Assembly: GCA_964440915.1 (NCBI GenBank)
Contig: CAYTTV010000012.1
Span: forward strand, 1-64,000
Direction: 5' to 3'
Source: CAMPJM01 sp964440915
GTDB lineage: Bacteria > Bacteroidota > Bacteroidia > Cytophagales > Cyclobacteriaceae
DNA length: 64,000 nucleotides
In this document: positions 8,949 to 18,163 of the stretch, piece after piece
How positions within the stretch are numbered: the first letter of the stretch is position 1
Layout of the letters: each line of letters begins with the position of its first letter
Program-made: the position numbers and the translations under genes
The notes under the pieces: model-generated
What the model was told of the DNA's origin: nothing
What the model saw: the letters and a program-made list of their open reading frames with translations, nothing else
Database searches by the model: none

Positions 8949-10105
8949 AAAAGGTCAAATCAGCCTTGGTACATGATTGGTTTTATACTAATGGAGGAGC
9001 GGAAAAAGTTATCAAATCCATTATAAATATTAATCCAAATTTTGATGTATTTGGGCTTATTGATTTTTTTTCTGAAGCAGATAGAAAAGAAATTCTCAAA
9101 GGAAAGCCTGTATCTACCAGTTTTATCCAAAATCTTCCAACATCTAAATCAAATCATCGTAAATTTTTACCTCTCTTCCCCTTAGCTGTTGAGCAATTCG
9201 ATTTGTCACAATATGATATAATAGTCTCTTCATCATACTCAGTAGCTAAAGGAGTTTTAACCAACGCTAACCAACTCCATATTTGCTATTGCCATTCCCC
9301 AATGCGTTATGCTTGGGATTTATATCATCAATATTTAAATGAGGCTAACCTTACTTCTGGAATAAAGAGTTGGGTAGCAAAATATCTTTTACATAAAATA
9401 CGAATATGGGACGTTGTTTCTGCAAACAGAGTTGACTACTTTATAGCCAATTCGGATTATATAGCCAAACGGATAAAAAAGATTTATAACAGGGATGCGG
9501 TTGTTATATATCCTCCAGTTAATACGGATGATTTTGAATTGGTGGAAGAAAAGGAAGATTTTTACTTAACTGCTTCCCGTATGGTTCCTTACAAAAAGAT
9601 GGACTTAATTGTTGAAGCATTTTCAGAAATGCCAGATAAAAGGTTAATCGTTATAGGGGATGGTCCAGAATTTAAAAAAATAAAGGCTAAAACAACAAAA
9701 AATATTATCCTATTAGGTTATCAATCTTTTGAAATTCTTAAAGAGCATATGCAGAAAGCTTGCGCTTTTGTATTTGCTGCAGAAGAGGATTTCGGTATAG
9801 TTCCCGTGGAAGCTCAAGCTTGTGGAACTCCTGTAATTGCATTTGGTAAAGGAGGGAGTCTTGAAACTGTAGTTGATGGCAAAACAGGTGTCCTTTTTTA
9901 TGAACAAACTACTGCATCCATTAAAGAGGCTATTTACTACTTTGAGAAAAACAGAGAGCAATTTAGTTCTTTAAAAATACGTGAGCATTCCTTAAAATTT
10001 AGTACTACTCGTTTTGAAAAAGAAATGAAGCAATATATCACCGAGAAAATAAGTACTCATTTTACATATCAATATCCCCCTACCTCGCCAAAGCCCCAAA
10101 ACTGA
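8945..10105 (+). CDS. glycosyltransferase family 4 (WbaZ-like)
   Basis: The protein begins 'SALVHDWFYTNGGAEKV' and contains 'CYCHSPMRYAWDLYHQYL', the hallmark of WbaZ-type mannosyltransferases, plus the EX7E motif 'EEDFGIVPVEAQACGTPVIAFGKGG'. The ATG at 8945 overlaps the previous stop (ATGA) and places the conserved start correctly; an upstream start at 8915 is less likely. The last nine or so residues (PPTSPKPQN) are encoded by DNA that is the reverse complement of a comF 3' end, so the native C-terminus was probably replaced by a junction. Confidence 0.88.
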   Translation: MKKVKSALVHDWFYTNGGAEKVIKSIININPNFDVFGLIDFFSEADRKEILKGKPVSTSFIQNLPTSKSNHRKFLPLFPLAVEQFDLSQYDIIVSSSYSVAKGVLTNANQLHICYCHSPMRYAWDLYHQYLNEANLTSGIKSWVAKYLLHKIRIWDVVSANRVDYFIANSDYIAKRIKKIYNRDAVVIYPPVNTDDFELVEEKEDFYLTASRMVPYKKMDLIVEAFSEMPDKRLIVIGDGPEFKKIKAKTTKNIILLGYQSFEILKEHMQKACAFVFAAEEDFGIVPVEAQACGTPVIAFGKGGSLETVVDGKTGVLFYEQTTASIKEAIYYFEKNREQFSSLKIREHSLKFSTTRFEKEMKQYITEKISTHFTYQYPPTSPKPQN

Positions 10106-10127
10106 TAGAACCACATCCAGCAGCAAC
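10080..10127 (-). pseudogene. comF 3'-end remnant (second, diverged copy)
   Basis: Read on the minus strand, this stretch encodes VAAGCGSISFGALAR and then a TAG stop at 10082-10080. The end of the intact comF (10583-10630) encodes IAAGCGSISFAALAVAR and a TAG. Reading frame and stop are conserved but the nucleotides differ, so this is not a recent exact duplication. It overlaps the 3' end of the plus-strand glycosyltransferase. No further comF homology is seen beyond about 10130. Confidence 0.75.
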
Positions 10128-10149
10128 GAGCAGTCAAAGTCATTGCTTA

Positions 10150-10435
10150 ATGGCTAGAGATAGATTAACTAATGAAGCCAAAGCTGACCTTATCCGAATC
10201 TATCATTATGGAGTCCATCAATTTGGATGGCACAAGCGGATGAATATTATAATTCACTTTTGAATATTTTGACATCATTGCGCAACGGCCATTTTCATTT
10301 GAATCAGTTTATTATATAAAAAATGGGTATAGACGTTGTGTATTTGGATCAGACAGCATTTACTACAAGGTAAATAATGATTTTGTTGAGATAATGGCCA
10401 TTGTCGCAAGACTAGATTTGGGCAACATTTTTTAA
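10150..10435 (+). pseudogene. parE: ParE/RelE-family toxin, frameshifted
   Basis: Three frames in succession give a complete ParE-like toxin. ATG at 10150 starts 'ARDRLTNEAKADLIRIYHYG'. A one-base loss near 10226 shifts to 'AQADEYYNSL'. A second one-base loss near 10260 shifts to 'FDIIAQRPFSFES', 'KNGYRRCVFGSDSIYY' and 'VEIMAIVARLDL', ending at TAA 10433-10435. Restoring two bases gives 288 bases and a 95-residue protein, the usual ParE length. No antitoxin gene precedes it. It is either a decayed gene or a victim of two indel errors in a draft assembly. Confidence 0.8.
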
Positions 10436-10582
10436 CCTTACAAGAATCATGGGATCGTACATAATCTTCTTTTTTGGAAAATGCGAAACATATTTTTTGG
10501 GATGGGGAATCATCCAGCCCAGGCAGTATCTAGGTACCTAAGCCTTTATGTTTGCCTTCGTACCCATTGAAAATCACCTCCT
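10436..10582. other. gene-free stretch between the parE relic and comF
   Basis: I see no coding sequence, repeat or hairpin with a T-tract in these 147 bases. Together with the comF remnant and the parE relic, this makes up the 477-base gap between convergent genes. Confidence 0.5.
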
Positions 10583-11263
10583 CTACCGCGCCACAGCCAA
10601 TGCAGCAAAACTGATAGACCCACATCCAGCGGCAATAATGGGCTGAGCAGCAGAAAATAAAGTGGCACCAGTAGTGATAACGTCATCCACGAGCAATATG
10701 CTCTTATGCGCAACAATATTGGGGTTTGTTAACGCAAAAATTCCCGTAACATTGTCGAATCGCTCCAATCTGCTTTTGCGAGTTTGAGTTTCGCTATCCA
10801 AGTTACGCTGCAAAGATTTACCATCCCATGTTATTGCCATAGCCATAGACAGGCCTTTTGCAAAATAGTCGCTCTGGTTATACCCACGTTTTCGAAGTTT
10901 CTGTGGGTGCAAAGGCACGGGAAGTATCAAATCGAAGGCAGTGGAGAAACCGGCATCTGCTAATTCACTGCCGTACCACTCTCCCAACATGGTACCTACC
11001 TCGGGGTGGTTTTCGTATTTTAGCTTGTTCATGATTTTCTGCACCTTGCCCTTCTTTACAAACCTCAGATAAGCCAACACATGGTCTACGGGTCCCAAAC
11101 CATGAAACCGCTGTACGATGGGGTGGTCGGGAAAACGGTGAAGATTGGCGCGGGGCAAATCCCCTCTACAATAGGTACAGATATACTTTTCTCCTGTTAC
11201 CAATCCTCTGTGGCAGGAAAAACAGAAGTGGGGAAATAATAAAGAGATAAATTCACGAATCAT
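10583..11263 (-). CDS. comF: ComF family protein (amidophosphoribosyltransferase-like)
   Basis: 226 residues. The N-terminal zinc-finger part has two CxxC pairs ('CFSCH' and 'CTYCR', residues about 13-32). The C-terminal part is a phosphoribosyltransferase domain with the PRPP loop 'ILLVDDVITTGAT' (about residues 190-202) and the family motif 'RKRGYNQS'. ComF proteins take part in natural DNA uptake and transformation in many bacteria, though the biochemical activity is unclear. It is monocistronic and divergent from the gene at 11401. A diverged fragment of its 3' end lies 500 bases downstream. Confidence 0.88.
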   Translation of the reverse strand: MIREFISLLFPHFCFSCHRGLVTGEKYICTYCRGDLPRANLHRFPDHPIVQRFHGLGPVDHVLAYLRFVKKGKVQKIMNKLKYENHPEVGTMLGEWYGSELADAGFSTAFDLILPVPLHPQKLRKRGYNQSDYFAKGLSMAMAITWDGKSLQRNLDSETQTRKSRLERFDNVTGIFALTNPNIVAHKSILLVDDVITTGATLFSAAQPIIAAGCGSISFAALAVAR

Positions 11264-11300
11264 AGCAGGTCGTATAAGGGCTGAGGAACAGCAATTTCAT

Positions 11301-11322
11301 TATATTTGTAAAATACAAATAT
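11301..11322. promoter_or_regulatory. inverted repeat and promoter element between comF and the 11401 gene
   Basis: ATATTTGTA (11302-11310), a 3-base spacer, and TACAAATAT (11314-11322) form a perfect 9-bp inverted repeat. On the plus strand it contains TATATTTG (11301-11308), a match to the TAnnTTTG -7 box. It lies midway between the divergent starts at 11263 and 11401, so it may be a shared promoter/operator. Confidence 0.4.
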
Positions 11323-11400
11323 TAAAACTTACTGCAACTTAAGAATAGAGAATATAGCCGCACAACGCTGTGGAGGAAGGGAACATAAGAAGGAGAAACA

Positions 11401-11781
11401 ATGTATAAAAAAGATTTAGACCTTGAGCGAAAATGGCATCGGCTGTTGAACAAGCTGGGGGAAGTAATAGGAAAAAAACCAGCAGATACCAATGGGGTAC
11501 TGTTCTTGATTGGTGTACAAGAGCTAGGAAAGGGTAGAAAGGTCTTTTCTAAGGAAGAAAAGCAGGATCTTATGCACATCGCCATCTGCAAGGTACTCAG
11601 CTTGTCTGGCTTCTATGAGCTGGAAGGGCTTGATGAACAGGGATGGCCCCATTGGAAATTGGTGAAAAAGCTACCGCACCTCGATCTGCTCGAACAGGAA
11701 AAAGTTTTGAAGATGCACATTCTTGAATATTTTGAGAAGGAATTGGATATCCATATTAACATCGATGCACACGACGCTTAA
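11401..11781 (+). CDS. conserved hypothetical protein upstream of xth
   Basis: 126 residues, soluble, rich in Lys/Leu/Glu, with no signal peptide or membrane segment. It has a conserved-looking centre ('DTNGVLFLIGVQELGKG') and a helical C-terminal half. I cannot assign a domain. It lies 3 bases before xth and is almost certainly co-transcribed with it, which hints at a role alongside DNA repair but proves nothing. The coding frame is clean and the AT content matches neighbouring core genes. Confidence 0.75.
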   Translation: MYKKDLDLERKWHRLLNKLGEVIGKKPADTNGVLFLIGVQELGKGRKVFSKEEKQDLMHIAICKVLSLSGFYELEGLDEQGWPHWKLVKKLPHLDLLEQEKVLKMHILEYFEKELDIHINIDAHDA

Positions 11782-11784
11782 ACT

Positions 11785-12546
11785 ATGAAGATCATTACTT
11801 ATAACGTCAATGGCATAAGAGCTGCCGTTAACAAAGGCTTTATAGATTGGCTGAAGGCTACCGATGCCGATATGGTTTGTCTGCAAGAGGTGAAAGCGCA
11901 TCCCGACCAAGTCGATTTTGAGGTGTTTCAAGCATTGGGATATGCTGTGTACTGGATGCCAGCAGAGAAGAAAGGCTATAGCGGCGTGGCCATCCTTACC
12001 AGAGTGAATCCAAAAAACGTGGTATTGGGCTGCAACATCGACCAATATGATTGCGAGGGAAGGGTGATCACACTGGATTTTGAAGATTTTTCACTGATGA
12101 GTGTTTATATGCCTTCTGGTTCAAGTGGTGAAATCAGACAGCATTTTAAAATGCAGTGGTTGGAGGATTTTTACAATTACATAAAAGATTTCAAGAGAGA
12201 AAGACCTAACTTGATCATCAGTGGCGACTATAATATCTGCCACAAACCTATTGATATCCACAATCCTGTATCAAACAAAAACTCTTCAGGGTTCTTGCCA
12301 GAAGAAAGGGCTTGGATGAGCGAATTTATAGACAGTGGGTTTATAGATACATTTCGGCATTTTAATGTGGACCCTCACCATTATACCTGGTGGACTTACC
12401 GTTTTAGTGCGCGCATGAAAAACCTGGGATGGCGCATCGATTATCATATGGCCACAGCGCCAATGCAAGCAAGATTAAAAAGAACAGCGATCTTAAAAGA
12501 AGCGCATCATTCCGACCATTGCCCCGTTTTGTTGGAAATATCATAA
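11785..12546 (+). CDS. xth: exodeoxyribonuclease III (AP endonuclease)
   Basis: 253 residues, the normal length for ExoIII/Xth. The metal and catalytic motifs are in order: 'ITYNVNGIRAA' (Asn near the N-terminus), 'CLQEVKA' (catalytic Glu), 'SGDYNICH' (Asp/Asn pair), 'W.D.FR..' and the terminal 'HSDHCPVLLEI' (Asp-His). It cleaves DNA 5' of abasic sites and trims 3' blocked ends in base-excision repair. The start ATG lies 3 bases after the upstream stop, giving a two-gene operon. Confidence 0.95.
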   Translation: MKIITYNVNGIRAAVNKGFIDWLKATDADMVCLQEVKAHPDQVDFEVFQALGYAVYWMPAEKKGYSGVAILTRVNPKNVVLGCNIDQYDCEGRVITLDFEDFSLMSVYMPSGSSGEIRQHFKMQWLEDFYNYIKDFKRERPNLIISGDYNICHKPIDIHNPVSNKNSSGFLPEERAWMSEFIDSGFIDTFRHFNVDPHHYTWWTYRFSARMKNLGWRIDYHMATAPMQARLKRTAILKEAHHSDHCPVLLEIS

Positions 12547-12667
12547 AGAATGGCTTATATTTGATTGCTTGAGGCTTATGAAATACATTTATTGCTAGTA
12601 ACACATAACGCCATTATATAGATAAACCGTTTGTTCTTATACATTATCCTTATTCACCCTCTCCCGC

Positions 12668-14398
12668 ATGAGCAAACTACCCTACATCCTTATTTTTCTA
12701 TTTTTAAGCCATGGATTTTTCTCTTGTTCAACTTCTGAAAATCGCCAAACAGGAACATTAGGCCTCACTACAGCACAAGGAGGGAGGAATTATGGCGGTA
12801 TTCTGAGAATAAATGAACCAGAGTACATTAAGAATCTTTTTCCTCATAACATTACCGATGTTTACTCTTACCGGATAGCCAGCCAGGTGTATGAAGGTCT
12901 TTTTAAATTCAATCCCCGTGATCTCAGCATTGTCAATAGCTTGGCCAAATCGTATGATATCGATTCCACAGCCACTGTATATACGTTCGGTTTGAAAGAA
13001 CACGTTTTTTTTCATGACGATCCTGCATTTCCAGAAGGGAAGGGAAGAGAAATGACTGCCGATGATGTGGCTTTTAGTTTTACACAACTTTGTACCGCAG
13101 GACCTCAAAATCAAGGATTTTCTGTTTTTAAAGATATCATAAAAGGGGCAACAGCATTTTATGAGGCGAGTTCGACTGCTCAACCACTATCTGCTGTAGA
13201 AGGCATTAAAGTCATTGATCGTTATACGATAGAAATTACCTTAACACGTCCCAATGCTATGTTCCTTGCCAACTTGGCACGGCCTGCCTGCTACATCTTC
13301 CCACAAGAGGCACTAGCAACCTATGGTCAGGAAATGAGGGTAAAGACTGTAGGGACAGGCCCATTTGTATTGGACGCAATAGACGATGACATTCAGATTA
13401 TTCTAAAAAAGAATGATCAGTATCATGGTATAGACAATTTTGGGAATCCACTTCCTTTTTTGGATGCGATTACGATAAGCTTTCTCAAAGATAAGCATAC
13501 CGAAATGCTCCAGTTCAAAAAAGGGGATCTGGATATGATTTATCGATTATCAACTGCCCACATCAATGAAATACTCGAAGATACAGATCCCAATCAGCAA
13601 GGTGCATATGAAGAATACCAGATACAAAGCTCTCCTGAAATGGTAACGCAGTTCTTATCTTTCAACAACGAAAGTGAAATATTCCGGAATATTAATGTCA
13701 GGAAAGCTTTTAATTTTGCCATAGATAGGGAAAAAATTCTAGACTTTGTACTACAGGGAGAAGGGGCGGCCCCAGGCATTCATGGCATTACGCCCCCTGC
13801 TTTTGCCGAGTACGATATTCGTAAGATTAAAGGATATTATCTCGACATAGATTCTGCCAAATATTACTTAGCAAAAGCAGGTTATCCTGATGGGAAAGAT
13901 TTCCCGACGATATCACTTGATTTTAATGCTGAGGGAGAAAGAAACACAGCCGTAGCAGTAGAGCTCCAAAAACAATTATATGATCACCTAAATATAAAGA
14001 TCAATTTGAATATGCTGCCATTTGCCCAATTGATAGATAACGGTTACAAAGGGCAATATTCGGTATTGAAAACCGCTTGGTATGCAGATTTCCCCAATGT
14101 CGAGAATTTCTTGTGGCTCTTTTATGAAAGCTACGGTCCCAATTCAACAGCACATCCCAATATCATGCGTTATAATGGACCAAAATTTAGAAAAACATAT
14201 GAAAATGGCATCAGGGCAAAAACACAGGAAGAAGCATATGGTTTATTTATGGAGGCAGAGCAAATCATGATTGATCATGCACCTGTAGCGATATTATGGT
14301 ATGACCAAGGATATAATATCCTTAAGTCTAATGTAAAAAATTTTACTACTAACCCTATGCAATACCGCGACTATACCGAGGTATTCTTTAACCATTAA
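12668..14398 (+). CDS. ABC-type peptide/oligopeptide substrate-binding lipoprotein (SBP family 5)
   Basis: 576 residues. The N-terminus is a lipoprotein signal (hydrophobic core, then 'GFFSC', with Cys at about residue 20). It is followed by 'YGGILRINEPEYIKNLFP', 'ASQVYEGLFKFNPRDL' and 'TADDVAFSFTQL', all typical of the OppA/DppA family (SBP_bac_5). It should bind peptides or a similar solute at the envelope. No permease or ATPase gene is nearby, so its transporter partner must be encoded elsewhere or it works alone. Confidence 0.9.
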   Translation: MSKLPYILIFLFLSHGFFSCSTSENRQTGTLGLTTAQGGRNYGGILRINEPEYIKNLFPHNITDVYSYRIASQVYEGLFKFNPRDLSIVNSLAKSYDIDSTATVYTFGLKEHVFFHDDPAFPEGKGREMTADDVAFSFTQLCTAGPQNQGFSVFKDIIKGATAFYEASSTAQPLSAVEGIKVIDRYTIEITLTRPNAMFLANLARPACYIFPQEALATYGQEMRVKTVGTGPFVLDAIDDDIQIILKKNDQYHGIDNFGNPLPFLDAITISFLKDKHTEMLQFKKGDLDMIYRLSTAHINEILEDTDPNQQGAYEEYQIQSSPEMVTQFLSFNNESEIFRNINVRKAFNFAIDREKILDFVLQGEGAAPGIHGITPPAFAEYDIRKIKGYYLDIDSAKYYLAKAGYPDGKDFPTISLDFNAEGERNTAVAVELQKQLYDHLNIKINLNMLPFAQLIDNGYKGQYSVLKTAWYADFPNVENFLWLFYESYGPNSTAHPNIMRYNGPKFRKTYENGIRAKTQEEAYGLFMEAEQIMIDHAPVAILWYDQGYNILKSNVKNFTTNPMQYRDYTEVFFNH

Positions 14399-14438
14399 AG
14401 TTTGATACATAAAGCAGTTGCTTTGACGTTGGGTATAC

Positions 14439-17400
14439 ATGGAGACTAATTTGCAGAAAATATTAAACCGCTTAAAAGCCTATAAAAGGAAATATTATCA
14501 AAACATATTGATAAGAGGGGTAATATTGTCTTCTGCACTTTTGCTCAGTATCTTTCTTATATTCAATTCCTTAGAATATACTTTAAGACTCGGCAGCTAT
14601 TTGCGAGGAGGACTGCTTTTCATCTTTATTGCAATTTTGATAATAGTATTTTGGCAGTGGGTACTCAAGCCTGTGTTTCAGTTATTCAATCTCAAAGATC
14701 AACTAACACATGAAGAAGCAGCGAAACAAATCGGTACGTACTTTCCCGAAGTAAAAGATAAACTTCTGAACATCATTGAGTTACATAAAATAGAGGCTAG
14801 TGAAGGATCGCTAATTCAAGCTAGTATCGCTCAGAAAACCGCCAAAATTAGCCTATTTAATTTCCCTGATGCTATTAAATTAACGGAAAACAAACAATAT
14901 ATTAAGTACCTATTACCTCCTGCATTCATCTGTATAATAGTCTTCATGTTTGTTCCGCAAGTTTTCACAGAAGGAACTGAAAGGATCATTAATTTTAAAA
15001 AAGAATATGTAGCGGAAGCTCCATTTGAATTTGTGCTTATAAATGAAGATTTACGAGCATTCCAGAATGAAGACTATTCTTTAAAGCTACAATTCAAAGG
15101 AAATTCTAGACCTAACGATGCCTATTTGGTTGTTGGTGAGCGAAAGATAAAAATGCAAAAATCGGGAGACGAGTATGGCTATACGTTCAATAATATTCAG
15201 CAAAACACTAGGTTTCATTTTGAAGCGGCAGGGTTCCGATCTGTAGAATATAGCTTAAACATCCTGAATAGACCAAATTTAACAGGATTTGATGTTAGGC
15301 TTATTTACCCTCCCTACTTGCGCAAGGAAAAAGAGCAAATAAAAAATGGTGGAAACCTTGTTGTTCCGGAGGGTACATTGGTACAGTGGCAATTTAAATC
15401 TATAAATGCCGACAGTCTCTTTATGATATTTAAAGGGGAGGGCCAGCGATATAACATTCCAAAAACAGGAACACAAAGATTTGCTTTCGAAAAGGGCATG
15501 AGAGAATCTGACGCTTACGCAATAGAATTGCAAAACGATGTGAGCAAAAATAAAGAAGCCATACAATATGCTATAGAAGTAATAAGCGACCAAAATCCAA
15601 CAATCTCAGTGGAAATATTTAGGGATACAACGTTCTACAACTTTATGGTTTTGGGTGGAAATATCAGCGATGATTATGGCCTGACGCGCTTGCAAGTATT
15701 ATATCAAATAGAACAAATTGATGAGGCTGCCTCTTCTAAATTTAAGTCCTTCACCATACCAATTACAAACCAGCTACAGCAAAGTTTCTATTTTCCCTGG
15801 AGATTGGACTCCCTTTCATTGACGACCGGTAGCAAGATTAATTTCTTCCTACAAATCTGGGACAATGATGGGGTGAATGGTCATAAGGCAAGCCGAACCT
15901 CCATGTTTAGTTTTGAAATTCCAACAGAAAGTGAAGTGAATGAAATCTTGGAAAATACTTCCAATAAAACCAAGGAGAACATTGCTCATAATAAAGACAA
16001 GGCTTCGGGAATAAAAGAAAGTTTGGAGAAGATGCAGGACGAATTAAAAGGGAAAAGGCAATTGGAGTGGAAAGATGAGAATAGATTAGAAGATATTATC
16101 AGAAAAAAGGAAGAACTGAATGAGGCACTTGAGCAATTAAGAAAGCAAAATGAGATGAATAATTTGCAGCAAGAGCGCTTTGGTGAGCAAAACGAAAAGA
16201 TAAGAGAAAAGGCGCAAGAACTTCAAAAGCTGATGGACGAACTGCTGGATGAAGAAACCAAAAAACTTTACGATGAATTAAAGAAGCTTTTGGAGGAGAA
16301 AAGTGATATCAACAGCATCCAACAACAATTGAGTAAGGTAAATGACAAGGAAACCAATCTAGAGAAGGAATTGGAAAGAGTGCTTGAGCTTTTTAAGAGG
16401 ATGCAATTTGATCAGAAACTGGACCAGTTGGTACGTGATATGGAAAATTTGTCAAAGGAGCAAAAATCTTTAGCAGAAGAAACCAACCAAAGCAAAAGGG
16501 ATATAGACAACGAGCTAAAAGAAAGGCAAGAAGAAATAAACAAGGCATTTGAGAAAAAACAGGAGGAAATTTCCAAGCTTGAAGAAATAAATCAAGAACT
16601 TAAGAATCCTAACCCAATACAAAATCTGGAGAATGAACAACAACAAATAGAGCAGGAGCAAGAAGAAATAAATAAGGCACTCGAGAAAAACCAATCGAAA
16701 CAAGCAGCAAAACATCAACAAAAGGCGGGTGATCAAATGAAGGCTTTGGGTGAGAAATTGGCGCAAATGCAAAACAGCATGGAAATGGAGATGATGCAGG
16801 AGAACCTAGACAATCTTCGTGATATTCTCGACAACTTGGTAAAGTTATCTTTCAATCAAGAAGACCTTATGCAGGAGTTTAGGCAGATAAACCAAAGTGA
16901 TCCAAGATTCGTTAACCTATCACAACAGCAGTTAAAGTTGAAGGAAGATGCCAAAGTCATAGAAGACAGCTTACTTTCTTTGGCCAATAGGGTTTTCCAA
17001 ATTCAATCATTCGTGACTAGGGAAGTCGACAATATGAATAACTATATGGAAGGAAGTCTCGAATCATTGAGGGAAAGAATGCATCCTAAAGCCCTAAGCG
17101 AACAACAATTTGCTATGACTTCAATGAATAACCTCGCATTACTCCTCAATGATGTATTGCAGCAGATGCAACAGCAAATGGCTGATGCTATGGGACAACC
17201 TCAAAAAGGCAAAGGAAAACAACCTTCTATGAACCTGTCGGATCTTCAAGAAGAGCTAAACAACAAAATATCTGAATTGAAGAAGAGCGGTAAAACTGGT
17301 AGAGAACTTTCCCAAGAATTGGCTAAACTAGCGGCTGAACAAGAACAAATCCGCAGGGCACTCCAAAATGAAATGAATGGTTCTACTGGTGAAGATGGCA

Positions 17401-17741
17401 ACAACGGAACTAAGAACAGTCTTATAGAAAAGATGGAAGAAACCGAGGCGGATTTAGTAAACAAGGAACTGACGGAAAAAACCATCAAACGACAGCAGGA
17501 TATACTCACCAGACTTTTGGAAGATGAAAATGCTGTAAGGGAAAGAGAACAGGATGAAGAAAGAGAAGGCAATCGCCCCAGCTCATATGAGCAGATCGCT
17601 CCTAAAGTATTTGAGGATTATATTAAAAATAAGGAAAGGGAAATAGAAATGCTGATATCGGTACCCCCTCGGCTCAATCCTTATTATCTAAAGGAAGTAA
17701 ATAATTATTTTAAGCGTTTAAGAAAAACAACTATTAATTAA
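14439..17741 (+). CDS. DUF4175 family membrane/coiled-coil protein
   Basis: 1100 residues. Two membrane helices lie near residues 25-43 and 57-73 and a third near 157-175. A beta-rich extracytoplasmic part follows. The second half is very rich in Glu/Lys/Gln and is predicted to form long coiled coils (about 500-800), ending in a basic C-terminus. This matches DUF4175, a Bacteroidota-type family of unknown function, probably an envelope scaffold. The next gene starts 3 bases after its stop, and the pair continues into ybeY, so it is the likely head of an operon with the RsbW-like ATPase. Confidence 0.85.
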   Translation: METNLQKILNRLKAYKRKYYQNILIRGVILSSALLLSIFLIFNSLEYTLRLGSYLRGGLLFIFIAILIIVFWQWVLKPVFQLFNLKDQLTHEEAAKQIGTYFPEVKDKLLNIIELHKIEASEGSLIQASIAQKTAKISLFNFPDAIKLTENKQYIKYLLPPAFICIIVFMFVPQVFTEGTERIINFKKEYVAEAPFEFVLINEDLRAFQNEDYSLKLQFKGNSRPNDAYLVVGERKIKMQKSGDEYGYTFNNIQQNTRFHFEAAGFRSVEYSLNILNRPNLTGFDVRLIYPPYLRKEKEQIKNGGNLVVPEGTLVQWQFKSINADSLFMIFKGEGQRYNIPKTGTQRFAFEKGMRESDAYAIELQNDVSKNKEAIQYAIEVISDQNPTISVEIFRDTTFYNFMVLGGNISDDYGLTRLQVLYQIEQIDEAASSKFKSFTIPITNQLQQSFYFPWRLDSLSLTTGSKINFFLQIWDNDGVNGHKASRTSMFSFEIPTESEVNEILENTSNKTKENIAHNKDKASGIKESLEKMQDELKGKRQLEWKDENRLEDIIRKKEELNEALEQLRKQNEMNNLQQERFGEQNEKIREKAQELQKLMDELLDEETKKLYDELKKLLEEKSDINSIQQQLSKVNDKETNLEKELERVLELFKRMQFDQKLDQLVRDMENLSKEQKSLAEETNQSKRDIDNELKERQEEINKAFEKKQEEISKLEEINQELKNPNPIQNLENEQQQIEQEQEEINKALEKNQSKQAAKHQQKAGDQMKALGEKLAQMQNSMEMEMMQENLDNLRDILDNLVKLSFNQEDLMQEFRQINQSDPRFVNLSQQQLKLKEDAKVIEDSLLSLANRVFQIQSFVTREVDNMNNYMEGSLESLRERMHPKALSEQQFAMTSMNNLALLLNDVLQQMQQQMADAMGQPQKGKGKQPSMNLSDLQEELNNKISELKKSGKTGRELSQELAKLAAEQEQIRRALQNEMNGSTGEDGNNGTKNSLIEKMEETEADLVNKELTEKTIKRQQDILTRLLEDENAVREREQDEEREGNRPSSYEQIAPKVFEDYIKNKEREIEMLISVPPRLNPYYLKEVNNYFKRLRKTTIN

Positions 17742-17744
17742 ATA

Positions 17745-18146
17745 ATGAATTCAATTAATATTCAAATACCCTCATTGTCCGACAATATTAGGATTGTGGA
17801 AAGCTTCATTGACAATGCAAGAGATAGGTTTAACCTCAATGATGACATCTATGGCAATATAATGATTGCCGTCACAGAGTCAGTGAATAACGCCATCCGG
17901 CATGGGAACAAAAACGACAAGGGAAAGAATGTTTCCTTATCGCTTCAACTCAATGATGATGTGATCCGATTTATTATAGAAGATCAAGGACAAGGTTTCG
18001 ATTATTTGAATCTTCCTGACCCAACTTCTCCAGAGAACATCGATAAACCAGGAGGAAGGGGAATATTCCTGATGAAACACTTATCGGACGAAGTAAACTT
18101 TAAGGATAATGGGAGAGTAGTTGAACTCTGTTTTTATTTTAGTTAA
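17745..18146 (+). CDS. RsbW-like anti-sigma/ATP-binding protein (HATPase_c_2)
   Basis: 133 residues forming a single GHKL ATP-binding domain: N-box 'ESVNNAIRHGN' (about residues 45-55), G1 box 'EDQGQGFD' and G2 box 'GGRGIFLMK'. Stand-alone domains of this kind act as serine kinases that bind anti-sigma-factor antagonists or sigma factors (RsbW/SpoIIAB-like). No STAS antagonist or sigma factor gene is adjacent, so partners are not evident. It sits between DUF4175 and ybeY in a tight operon. Confidence 0.88.
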   Translation: MNSINIQIPSLSDNIRIVESFIDNARDRFNLNDDIYGNIMIAVTESVNNAIRHGNKNDKGKNVSLSLQLNDDVIRFIIEDQGQGFDYLNLPDPTSPENIDKPGGRGIFLMKHLSDEVNFKDNGRVVELCFYFS

Positions 18147-18163
18147 GAGAAATCACTATTCAA

